A DNA stretch of 64,000 nt, taken from NCBI RefSeq assembly GCF_951805225.1, contig NZ_OX638201.1, positions 1,984,001 to 2,048,000 of the forward strand, read 5' to 3'. Source of the DNA: an uncultured Flavobacterium sp. GTDB taxonomy: Bacteria > Bacteroidota > Bacteroidia > Flavobacteriales > Flavobacteriaceae. Below are positions 18,452-25,899 of this stretch, one piece after another. The notes below the pieces were generated by a model. That model was not told where the DNA came from. It made no database searches and saw only the letters and a program-made list of their open reading frames with translations. Each line of letters opens with the position of its first letter. Positions within the stretch are counted from its first letter, which is position 1. The position numbers and the translations under genes were made by a program.

Positions 18452-19621
18452 TTGAAAAAAAATCTATTATTAACCGCAATTTTGGTAAGTAGTTTTGCCG
18501 TTTATTCGCAAAATAAAACCATAACTATTACCAATTCTCTAGCCATTGACAGAGAATTTGAAACGATTGAACTGACTAAAAAATCTCTTGGTTTGCCTTC
18601 TTCTTCCAAACTTGAAGATTATTCGGTTAAAGAAAGCGGAACAAGTACGTTTTTAGAAACTCAGGTTGTCGATACTGATGGTGATGGTAATTCGGATTTA
18701 TTGTTATTTCAGCCAAAAATTGGAGCTTCTTCAAAAAAAGATTTTCAGGTTTTGGTGGCTACAAATCCTGATGCTACAAAAATTGTAAACTGTTATTCGA
18801 GATTTGTTCCGGAAAGAACGGATGATTATGCTTGGGAAAACAATAAAGTAGCTTTTAGAACTTATGGTCCGGTTGCTCAAAAAATGGTTGAAGATCATGT
18901 TGAAGGCGGAACTTTAACAAGCGGAATCGACGCGTGGTTAAAAAGAGTCGATTATCCAATTATCAATAAATGGTACGAAAAAGCAACTTTAGGAACAGGA
19001 ACTTATCATAAAGATACGGGCGAAGGCTTGGATAATTTTCATGTTGGAGAAAGTCGTGGCGTGGGCGGAATTGCCGTTAAAGTAGATAATAAATATTATT
19101 TTTCTAAGAATTTCACCACTTGGAAAACCATTACTACAGGACCAATCAGAACGAGTTTTATCCTGACTTATGCAGATTGGGATGCAAAAGGCAATAAAAT
19201 AACCGAATCTAAATTAATTAGCCTCGATTATGGAAGTTATCTTTCTCGTTTTGAAATCAATATTAAAGGCACAAAAGAAATCGCTGCAGGATTAACGCTT
19301 CATGACAAAAAAGGAACTATTGGAACCAATATCAAAGAAGGTTGGTTAAGCCATTGGGAACCTCTTGATGATTCAGAATTAGGAACTGGTTTGGTTGCTC
19401 CAAAAGGTACTTTAAGCGGATTTGACAACTATATTACCAACGATAAAGACTTGAGCAACTTATACGGAAACTTAACCGTGAAAAACAATAAAGTCGTTTA
19501 TTATGTTGGTTTTGGATGGAAAAAAGGAAGTCCATTTCAAACTAAACAAGAATGGGAAACTTATTTGAGTTCATTTGCTTCTAAAATAAATAATCCTCTT
19601 ACAGTGAAGGTTAAGAAGTAG
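18452..19621 (+). CDS. Secreted DUF4861-type protein in the kduI-kduD operon
   Basis: The 389-residue protein has a signal peptide (1 to about 19, ending SFAVYSQ) and is otherwise a mostly beta protein of the DUF4861 type, with segments such as DTDGDGNSDLLLFQPK and GEGLDNFHVGESRGVGG. The start is a TTG at 18452, because no ATG or GTG lies upstream in frame before the kduD stop and the signal peptide begins there (KKNLLLTAIL). Members of this family sit beside uronate-releasing enzymes. A role on unsaturated uronate-containing oligosaccharides in the periplasm is a fair guess, but no activity can be assigned from sequence. Confidence 0.8.
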   Translation: MKKNLLLTAILVSSFAVYSQNKTITITNSLAIDREFETIELTKKSLGLPSSSKLEDYSVKESGTSTFLETQVVDTDGDGNSDLLLFQPKIGASSKKDFQVLVATNPDATKIVNCYSRFVPERTDDYAWENNKVAFRTYGPVAQKMVEDHVEGGTLTSGIDAWLKRVDYPIINKWYEKATLGTGTYHKDTGEGLDNFHVGESRGVGGIAVKVDNKYYFSKNFTTWKTITTGPIRTSFILTYADWDAKGNKITESKLISLDYGSYLSRFEINIKGTKEIAAGLTLHDKKGTIGTNIKEGWLSHWEPLDDSELGTGLVAPKGTLSGFDNYITNDKDLSNLYGNLTVKNNKVVYYVGFGWKKGSPFQTKQEWETYLSSFASKINNPLTVKVKK

Positions 19622-19897
19622 TTTTTTTGCCCACGGATTTGGCAGATTTTAACTGGTTTACACGGATTTTTTTGTTTTTATTCGCATTTAATGTCATTGC
19701 GAGGAACGAAGCAACCTCACTAATAATGAGACACAAAGTTTGATTTAGCAAATGTGGTTGCTTCGTTCCTCGCAATGACTTTGATTGTGGACAAGATTGC
19801 GCGAAATCTTTGTCAAAGTTTAAAACTTTGACAAAGATTTACAATAAAAAAGATCTGTGTAAACCCGCCTAAACCCGCTCAAATCCGTGGGCAAAAA
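19622..19897. repeat. Nested palindromes between convergent genes
   Basis: The gap between the DUF4861 gene and the LacI gene consists of repeats. The outer arms are TTGCCCACGGATTT at about 19627-19640 and its complement at about 19881-19895. A 23-base perfect inverted repeat (GTCATTGCGAGGAACGAAGC...) has arms at 19693-19715 and 19757-19779. A near-perfect palindrome based on CTTTGTCAAAGTTT fills 19804-19840. The position between two converging genes fits a bidirectional terminator. Confidence 0.85.
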
Positions 19898-20920
19898 CTA
19901 TTTCCTAGCCGGAAAATAATTCTCTTTCAATATAATTTCCAACGGAATATAATGTGTGTCTTCAACGGGTTCCTGAAGCACTAATTTCTTGTATAAATGA
20001 TTGATTCCCATATATCCTTGTTCTTCGGGTCTTTGATTAATCAGGAAATCAATTACACCTTTATTGAGATATTCGATGTTATCATTTAGTAAATCGTAAC
20101 CAATAATTCGGACGCCTTTTATATTGTTTTGCTCTAAAAATCGCGCTACAATATAAGCTCTGGAATTAGGTACAAAAACACTATTTATACCTGAAAACAT
20201 CTCGAGATTTAACTGATCAATTCCAGAATCTTTGATGGTAACTTCTGAAAATTTGAAGTTTTGAAGTTCTTCATGGTCTTTAAAAAAGGAATAAAATCCA
20301 TCAATACGCTGCAAATAAACAGATGTACTTTCTATCTCTCTGGTAATTTTAAAGATCAAAACCTGTCTTTCGTTTTTGACAGCAAAACTTATTAATCTTC
20401 CCGCCAAATATCCGCTTTGAAAAGCATCTTGCCCGACGTAAGCATGATTCTGATTGGTTTTTATATTCGAATCAATCATCACAACCGGAATATTCTTTTT
20501 TTCATATTCGTTTAAAAAACGAACAGATTCTTCATAGAAAATTGGAGCAAATAACAATCCATCACAATCAAATTCTAATACTTTTTTGACCGCTTCTTTA
20601 AACGAAGCAGTATTAAAATCATAAAAGAAATAATCCAGAACAATTCCGAATTTACTGAATTCTACAGCCGCTTTTTCTATTCCTTTAATTTGGCTTTTCC
20701 AATATTCCAGATTTTCATATTTAGGCAAAAAAACCACAAAATGAAATTTTTTATTCAGCGCTAAATTACTCGCCAGAATATTTCTTTTGTAACCGTATTG
20801 TTCGATTATAGCATTGACTTTATCGACATTCTCCTGAGTCACTTGCCCACGATTATGGATAATTCTATCAACTGTTCCAGGCGAAACATTGGCTAGTTCT
20901 GCAATTTTTTTAATCGTTAT
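19898..20920 (-). CDS. LacI-family transcriptional regulator with no canonical start for its DNA-binding domain
   Basis: The protein has a LacI-type helix-turn-helix (IKKIAELANVSPGTVDRI, then HNRGQVTQENVDKV and the YGYKRN hinge) and a periplasmic-binding-like effector domain of about 270 residues. It is the likely repressor of the divergent kdgK operon. The oddity is the start. The first usual start codon is GTG at 20840-20842, which would delete the whole helix-turn-helix. In frame upstream, up to the TAA before about 20990, there is no ATG, GTG or TTG. The helix-turn-helix is nevertheless open and intact. I placed the start at an ATA near 20920 (ITIKKIAEL); the ATC or ATT codons nearby, or the TTA at 20936-20938 (one base from TTG), are alternatives. 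The effector may be KDG or a related acid (inference). Confidence 0.85.
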   Translation of the reverse strand: MTIKKIAELANVSPGTVDRIIHNRGQVTQENVDKVNAIIEQYGYKRNILASNLALNKKFHFVVFLPKYENLEYWKSQIKGIEKAAVEFSKFGIVLDYFFYDFNTASFKEAVKKVLEFDCDGLLFAPIFYEESVRFLNEYEKKNIPVVMIDSNIKTNQNHAYVGQDAFQSGYLAGRLISFAVKNERQVLIFKITREIESTSVYLQRIDGFYSFFKDHEELQNFKFSEVTIKDSGIDQLNLEMFSGINSVFVPNSRAYIVARFLEQNNIKGVRIIGYDLLNDNIEYLNKGVIDFLINQRPEEQGYMGINHLYKKLVLQEPVEDTHYIPLEIILKENYFPARK

Positions 20921-20990
20921 GATATTGATTGTTTTTAAGTTAAAAAGATTCTGTAAGACTGTAAAATTAATTTTTTTTATTAAAGATAAG

Positions 20991-21020
20991 TTGTTTTAGT
21001 TAACTTTTTATATACATTTG
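20991..21020 (+). promoter_or_regulatory. Bacteroidota-type promoter of the kdgK operon
   Basis: A -33 TTG at 20991-20993 and a -7 box TACATTTG at 21013-21020 (consensus TAnnTTTG) are 19 bases apart, within the normal range for the phylum's main sigma factor. The start of transcription would be near 21025. Confidence 0.75.
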
Positions 21021-21028
21021 CAATAACC

Positions 21029-21042
21029 CGTGTGCGTACACG
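21029..21042. promoter_or_regulatory. Putative LacI-family operator
   Basis: CGTGTGCGTACACG is an inverted repeat (CGTGT, four bases, ACACG), the shape and length of LacI-family operators. It begins about 9 bases after the -7 box and ends 13 bases before the kdgK ATG, so a bound repressor would block early transcription. The LacI gene is the divergent neighbour. Confidence 0.65.
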
Positions 21043-21055
21043 TAAAATTACACAT

Positions 21056-22063
21056 ATGTCAAAAACAATCATAACTTTTGGTGAAATCCTGCTAAGACTT
21101 TCACCTCCTAACCATTCAAAACTTTATAAATCAAGAACATTTGAAGCACATTATGGTGGCGCTGAAGCAAATGTTGGCGCATCATTGGCTTTATTTGGAT
21201 GTGATGTAAAATTTGTAACCTCAGTTCCAGATAACGAGTTGGGAGATTCCGCTTTAAGCGAATTAAAATCTTATGGAGTAGAACCAATTGCTGTAAAACA
21301 AGGAAAACGTTTGGGAGTTTATTATTTTGAACAAGGCGCATCAGAAAGACCGGGGAAAGTTTTGTACGACAGAGACGCTTCATCATTTGCAAATCTTAAA
21401 AAAGGTATGATCGATTGGGAAGCTATTTTTCAGGATGCCGATTGGTTTCATTGGTCTGGAATAACAGCGTCTTTAACCGAAGATCTTGCTATTTTATCTA
21501 AAGAAGCTCTTGAAGCAGCTTCAAAATTAGGATTAACAATTTCTGCAGATTTAAACTATCGTCCAACGTTATGGAATTATGGTAAAAAAGCGTCTGAAAT
21601 TATGCCTGATTTGGTTCAATATTGTGATGTATTGTTAGGCGGTTCTGATGATTCTGAAAAGTGTCTGAATATAAAAATAGAAGAATCTGAAAGTATTGAT
21701 TCTGTTTTTAGCAAATGGAAAAAACAGTTTCCGAGACTTAAAACAATTGTTTCGACAATGCGCTATGATGCCAATGCTTCGTCAAATACAATTGGCGCTG
21801 TTTTATGGAACGACGGAAAATCATTAAAATCTAAAGAATATAAAATTTCACATATTATTGACAGAATTGGTGCCGGCGATGCCTTTATGGCGGGATTAAT
21901 TTACGGACTAATAAGTTGGCCAGAATCATATCAGGAAACTCTTGAATATGCTGTTGCTGCTTCTTGCCTAAAACATTCGATACCGGGAGATATTAATTTA
22001 TCGAGCGTATATGATGTTACGGCGCTTATGAATGGTGCAAGTGGCGGAAGAGTTATTCGGTAA
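21056..22063 (+). CDS. kdgK: 2-keto-3-deoxygluconate kinase (PfkB family)
   Basis: KdgK phosphorylates 2-keto-3-deoxygluconate (KDG) with ATP to give 2-keto-3-deoxy-6-phosphogluconate (KDPG). The 335-residue protein has the PfkB/ribokinase signatures: a GGAEANVGASLALFG stretch near the N-terminus and IDRIGAGDAFMAG with catalytic Asp275. I chose the ATG at 21056 (MSKTIITFGEIL). An in-frame GTG at 21032 would lie inside the operator and before the family's N-terminus. It is the first gene of the operon that receives KDG from both uronate routes encoded in this window. Expression is probably set by the divergent LacI protein at the operator just upstream. Confidence 0.95.
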   Translation: MSKTIITFGEILLRLSPPNHSKLYKSRTFEAHYGGAEANVGASLALFGCDVKFVTSVPDNELGDSALSELKSYGVEPIAVKQGKRLGVYYFEQGASERPGKVLYDRDASSFANLKKGMIDWEAIFQDADWFHWSGITASLTEDLAILSKEALEAASKLGLTISADLNYRPTLWNYGKKASEIMPDLVQYCDVLLGGSDDSEKCLNIKIEESESIDSVFSKWKKQFPRLKTIVSTMRYDANASSNTIGAVLWNDGKSLKSKEYKISHIIDRIGAGDAFMAGLIYGLISWPESYQETLEYAVAASCLKHSIPGDINLSSVYDVTALMNGASGGRVIR

Positions 22064-22267
22064 TTTATTTACCCACTGATTAAACGGATTGAACAGATTA
22101 ACACTGATTTATTTTAATATACAAAGGCTAGTTTTTTTTCTAAAGATGGTATAAAATGTAGCGATAATTTTAACATTCGCCTATAATAATTTAGAAAAAA
22201 CAAAACACTTATTTAAGTTTAAACTTCTACCTTTCTCTGTATTAATTAAAAATATAAAAACAAAAAA

Positions 22268-22717
22268 ATGATAGTAGATTCATTACACAACGCAGCAAAA
22301 TATTACGGTTTACATCCAAATTTTCAAAAGGCATTTGAGTATGTAGAACAAAATGATATTTCGGTTCTTGAAGAAGGCGCTTTTGAAATTGCAGAAGGTT
22401 TAAAAGTAATTGTAATTATTGGCGAAGGAGCAACTCGAGAAGAAAGTATCAAAGGATTTGAATGTCACGATCAAAATATTGACATTCAGATTTCGATAAA
22501 AGGACCTGAAACTTTTGCGTGGAAACCAAGAGAAAAATGTATTAGTCCAAATGGGGATTATAGCTACGAAAGAGATGTTCGTTTTTTTCATGATAAACCA
22601 GATATGTTTTTTGAATTACAGGAAGAACAATTTACAATATTATTTCCCGAAGATGTTCACGCAGCGATGATTGGCGAAGGATTATTGAAAAAAATAGTGA
22701 TTAAAGTTAAAATTTAA
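22268..22717 (+). CDS. YhcH/YjgK/YiaL family protein
   Basis: The 149-residue protein has the beta-barrel, cupin-like pattern of the YhcH/YjgK/YiaL (DUF386) family, including ECHDQNIDIQISIKG and FTILFPEDVHAAMIG, where His and Glu residues of the family metal site are conserved. Members occur in sialic acid, uronate and related sugar operons and are thought to help isomerise or open sugar rings. Here it sits between kdgK (204 bases upstream) and the aldolase gene (4 bases downstream). A role with keto-deoxy sugar acids is therefore likely, but the precise reaction is not known. Confidence 0.88.
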   Translation: MIVDSLHNAAKYYGLHPNFQKAFEYVEQNDISVLEEGAFEIAEGLKVIVIIGEGATREESIKGFECHDQNIDIQISIKGPETFAWKPREKCISPNGDYSYERDVRFFHDKPDMFFELQEEQFTILFPEDVHAAMIGEGLLKKIVIKVKI

Positions 22718-22721
22718 GGTC

Positions 22722-23396
22722 ATGAAAACAATTCAAAATACGATTGATATTATTTCGGAACAAGGGATTTTGCCTTTGTATTTTAATACTGATGAAAATA
22801 TTAGTATTGAAGTTTTACGTTCCCTTTACAGCGTTGGAATCAGAGCTGTAGAATATACCAATAGAGGTTCGCAAGCATTGGCGAATTTCGAGAAAATGGT
22901 TGCCGTGAGAAACACCGAAATGCCTGAAATGTTATTAGGAATTGGTACTATAAAAAATCTGGATCAGGCGAAAGAATTTCATGCTGTTGGAGCTGACTTT
23001 TTTATAAGTCCGGGTTTTGTTCCTGAGGTTTCAGATTTCTTGAAAAGTAAGGAAATATTATATGCTCCGGGTTGTATGACGCCAACAGAAATTATCGCTG
23101 CTGAAAATGCCGGAATAAAATTCATTAAACTTTTCCCGGGAAACATATTGGGGCCTGAATTTTTAAGCAGCATTAAAGATGTTTTTCCTTCTCTAATTTT
23201 TATGGTAACCGGCGGTGTAGATACCACTCATACAAGTATTAATAGTTGGTTTTCTGCTGGAGCTTCGGCTGTGGGATTAGGAAGCAAACTGATTAGTAAA
23301 AAACGCATGGAGGAAGGCGATTTTAATTTAATCGAAAATGAAGTTAAAAAAGCTATTGAGATCGTACAGATCATTCAAAAACAATTAGTAAACTAA
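22722..23396 (+). CDS. eda: KDPG aldolase (2-keto-3-deoxy-6-phosphogluconate aldolase)
   Basis: The aldolase splits KDPG into pyruvate and glyceraldehyde 3-phosphate, completing the uronate pathway in the cytoplasm. The 224-residue class I aldolase has the Schiff-base lysine at Lys136 in IKFIKLFPGN, with MLLGIGTI carrying the usual strand before it and VTGGVD after it. Length and motifs match bifunctional 4-hydroxy-2-oxoglutarate/KDPG aldolases. It is 4 bases after the YhcH-like gene and 3 bases before the SDR gene, so this is one transcript. Confidence 0.94.
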   Translation: MKTIQNTIDIISEQGILPLYFNTDENISIEVLRSLYSVGIRAVEYTNRGSQALANFEKMVAVRNTEMPEMLLGIGTIKNLDQAKEFHAVGADFFISPGFVPEVSDFLKSKEILYAPGCMTPTEIIAAENAGIKFIKLFPGNILGPEFLSSIKDVFPSLIFMVTGGVDTTHTSINSWFSAGASAVGLGSKLISKKRMEEGDFNLIENEVKKAIEIVQIIQKQLVN

Positions 23397-23399
23397 TAT

Positions 23400-24212
23400 A
23401 TGGATTCAATCTTTAATCTAAAAGGCAAAATTGCCCTTATAACTGGCGGCGCCGGAGTATTGGGAAGTAATTTTGCCAATGTTTTGGCCAAACAAGGCGT
23501 TATCACCGGAATCGTTTCTCAATCGATTGAAAAAGCCAATAAAACCGTAGAAGCAATTCAAAATAATGGCGGACAAGCTTTTGCGATTCAGGCGAATGTT
23601 TTAAATCAGGAAGAGCTTGAGAAAGCAAAAGATTTTATCGTAGAAAAATATGGTCGGCTGGATATTTTAATCAATGCGGCTGGCGGAAATATGCCCGGTG
23701 CAACAATAAGCCCGGATCAGGCATTTTATGATATGCAAACTGAAGATTTACAAAAGGTAATTGATCTTAATATTATTGGTACAATGTTGCCATCACAAGT
23801 ATTTTCGGAGCTTTTTGCGAAACAAAAACAAGGTATTATCATTAATATTTCATCGGCATCTGCGCAAAGACCTTTGACGAGAGTTGTTGGATATTCGGCT
23901 TCAAAAGCGGCTATTGACAATTTTACACAATGGATGTCGGTTGAACTTGCTTCGAAATATGGTGAAGGAATTCGGGTAAATGCTATTTCTCCGGGCTTTT
24001 TTATTGGGGAACAAAACAGGGCTTTATTATTGACGCCGGAAGGAAAATTGACGCCTCGAGGCGAAAAAATAATCGATCATACTCCGATGGGAAGATTTGG
24101 AAAACCCGAGGATATCGATGGCGCACTTTTATTTTTATGCAGTGATATGTCAAAATTTGTGACGGGAACTATTATTAAGGTTGATGGAGGATTTTCGGCA
24201 TCTAGTATTTAA
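23400..24212 (+). CDS. SDR oxidoreductase, probable fructuronate reductase (D-mannonate oxidoreductase)
   Basis: The 270-residue short-chain dehydrogenase has a TGGAGVLGSNFA cofactor loop, NAAGGNMPG and catalytic Tyr165/Lys169 (YSASK). The N-terminus MDSIFNLKGKIALITGG and the insertion around GGNMPGATI resemble SDR-type D-mannonate oxidoreductases, which replace the long-chain UxuB enzyme in many bacteria. The role would be the interconversion of D-fructuronate and D-mannonate with NAD(H). The context supports this: uxuA and uxaC follow, and no other candidate for that step is in the window. It is 3 bases after the aldolase gene. Confidence 0.85.
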   Translation: MDSIFNLKGKIALITGGAGVLGSNFANVLAKQGVITGIVSQSIEKANKTVEAIQNNGGQAFAIQANVLNQEELEKAKDFIVEKYGRLDILINAAGGNMPGATISPDQAFYDMQTEDLQKVIDLNIIGTMLPSQVFSELFAKQKQGIIINISSASAQRPLTRVVGYSASKAAIDNFTQWMSVELASKYGEGIRVNAISPGFFIGEQNRALLLTPEGKLTPRGEKIIDHTPMGRFGKPEDIDGALLFLCSDMSKFVTGTIIKVDGGFSASSI

Positions 24213-24560
24213 TTTTTTATGTCGATTATACTGTAAGAAGTTTTACCGCAAAGTTCGCAAAGGTTTTTCGCAAAGTTTGCAAAGCTTGTTTTTATCTCGC
24301 TTTGCTTTGAGATCGCAAAGGGATTGTGAAAATTGAGAACGTTCTTGGCAGAACGAAAAATACATAAAATAAGAAAAAATTCTTTTGAAAATGAATGTCC
24401 TAGCCCCGATAGAAGTGGAAATCCTTTTATTTTTTTTCTTTAAAAAAATAAAAGATTGGAACGGATAGCGGGAAATAGCTCCTTAACATTATTAATAAAA
24501 AAAATATCATAATATCTATAAGGTTTTGAAAACCTTGCAACACAAAAAATAAGTCAAAAA
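24213..24560. repeat. Gap between SDR gene and uxuA: CGCAAAG repeat and structured element
   Basis: The 348 bases hold no gene. The first part (about 24241-24315) carries the ACCGCAAAGTTCGCAAAGG repeat phrase in both orientations. The later part (24396-24484) is a separate structured element described on its own. The last 76 bases before uxuA are AT-rich, and I see no clear TAnnTTTG box in them. Confidence 0.6.
24396..24484 (+). ncRNA. Candidate structured RNA, resembling the Flavo-1 motif
   Basis: A long stem of CTTTTATTTTTTT and AAAAAAATAAAAG is flanked by GC-richer blocks, TCCTAGCCCCGATAGAAG on the left and GGAACGGATAGCGGGAAATA on the right. These blocks stand out in AT-rich surroundings. 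The arrangement of conserved flanks around a variable hairpin recalls the Flavo-1 RNA of flavobacteria, from memory. The strand is given as plus because the blocks match my memory that way round. It may also serve as a terminator between the SDR gene and uxuA. Confidence 0.5.
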
Positions 24561-25745
24561 ATGGAACAAACATTAAGATGGTTCGGACCAAATGATCCTG
24601 TTTCTTTACAAGATATTCTGCAAACTGGCGCAACCGGAATCGTAACGGCATTGCATCACATTCCGAATGGAGAAGTTTGGAGTATTGATGAAATTATCAA
24701 GCGAAAAGTTGAAATTGAACATGAAAACGGAGATCCGAAAAAAGGGGCTTCGGGTTTGACATGGTCGGTTGTAGAAAGTATTCCGGTTCATGAAGACATC
24801 AAAAAACAAACGGGAAATTATCTGGAATACATCGAAAATTATAAAGAAAGTATTCGGAATCTGGCTTTGTGCGGAATCAAATGCATTTGCTATAATTTCA
24901 TGCCGGTTCTTGATTGGTCCAGAACTGATTTGGCTTATGAAGTTGCTGACGGTTCAAAGGCTTTACGCTTTGATATTAATGCATTTGCAGCTTTTGAATT
25001 GTATATTTTGAAAAGACCAGGAGCCGAAAATGAATATTCGCAAACGCAAATTCAAAAGGCAAAAAGCTATTTTGAAACCATGACTGACGCTGATAAAGTG
25101 AAGTTACAGCAAAACATTTTGGCAGGACTTCCGGGTGCTGAAGAAGCGTATTCGGTAGAAGATTTTCTGGTGACTTTAAGCGGATATAATCATATTGACA
25201 GAGCGACTTTGAAGCGAAATCTTTTCTTCTTTTTGAAAGAAATTATTCCAGTTGCAGAAAGCAAAGGCGTTTTGATGGCGATTCATCCTGACGATCCGCC
25301 CTATCCTATTTTGGGTTTGCCAAGAGTTGTAAGTACTGAGGAAGATTTAATAGAATTAATGGCTGCTGCCGATTCAAAATCGAACGGATTTACGATGTGT
25401 ACAGGTTCATACGGCGTAAGAGCAGATAATGATTTACCCGGAATTGTGAGACGTCACGGCGATAAAATGAACTTTATTCACCTGAGAAGTACGGAAAGAG
25501 ACGAAGAAGGCAGTTTTTTTGAAGCGAATCATCTTGAAGGCGATGTCGATATGTATGAAGTTGTAAAAGCGATTATTGAAGTCGAAAAAAGAAATAATAG
25601 TTCGTTGCCAATGCGTCCGGATCACGGCCACCAAATGCTGGATGATTTGAACAAAAAGACAAATCCGGGATATTCGGCGATTGGACGTTTAAGAGGTTTG
25701 GCTGAGTTAAGAGGTCTTGAAATGGGAATTAAAAAAAGCTTATAA
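24561..25745 (+). CDS. uxuA: Mannonate dehydratase (UxuA)
   Basis: UxuA dehydrates D-mannonate to 2-keto-3-deoxygluconate. The 394-residue protein matches the family throughout, with the characteristic start MEQTLRWFGPNDPVSLQDI, CYNFMPVLDWSRTDL in the middle, and the metal/active-site stretches MAIHPDDPPYPILGLPR and RPDHGHQML. Together with UxaC and the SDR it turns glucuronate into KDG. It starts 348 bases after the SDR gene and may have its own promoter. Confidence 0.96.
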   Translation: MEQTLRWFGPNDPVSLQDILQTGATGIVTALHHIPNGEVWSIDEIIKRKVEIEHENGDPKKGASGLTWSVVESIPVHEDIKKQTGNYLEYIENYKESIRNLALCGIKCICYNFMPVLDWSRTDLAYEVADGSKALRFDINAFAAFELYILKRPGAENEYSQTQIQKAKSYFETMTDADKVKLQQNILAGLPGAEEAYSVEDFLVTLSGYNHIDRATLKRNLFFFLKEIIPVAESKGVLMAIHPDDPPYPILGLPRVVSTEEDLIELMAAADSKSNGFTMCTGSYGVRADNDLPGIVRRHGDKMNFIHLRSTERDEEGSFFEANHLEGDVDMYEVVKAIIEVEKRNNSSLPMRPDHGHQMLDDLNKKTNPGYSAIGRLRGLAELRGLEMGIKKSL

Positions 25746-25765
25746 AATACTGTTGTCGGGATATT

Positions 25766-25864
25766 AACACGAATTGCACGAATTATCACTAATTCTGTTC
25801 GTGTAATTAATTTCACAAACTAAGTTAATCATTAGAATTAGTGCAAATCTGTGGAATTCGTGTT
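25766..25864. repeat. Imperfect inverted repeat between uxuA and uxaC
   Basis: Arms at about 25766-25796 (AACACGAATTGCACG...) and 25834-25864 (ends GGAATTCGTGTT) pair over 31 bases with a few mismatches. It lies in the 154-base gap and could end or stabilise the uxuA message. The AATTCGTG word recurs at 30746-30903. Confidence 0.6.
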
Positions 25865-25899
25865 CAAATATTTCTAAATAGTGCTCAAAAAAATATTTT

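Noticed and set aside
19691..19779. Insertion sequence or transposon end
   Set aside because: The 23-base inverted repeat encloses only 41 bases with no transposase; it is a REP-like palindrome between convergent genes.
21032..21055. Upstream GTG start for kdgK
   Set aside because: It would place the start inside the putative operator, very close to the transcription start; the family begins at the ATG at 21056.
24427..24651. 74-codon minus-strand frame across the start of uxuA
   Set aside because: It overlaps the start of uxuA and the structured element; the hydrophobic look comes from AT-rich sequence.
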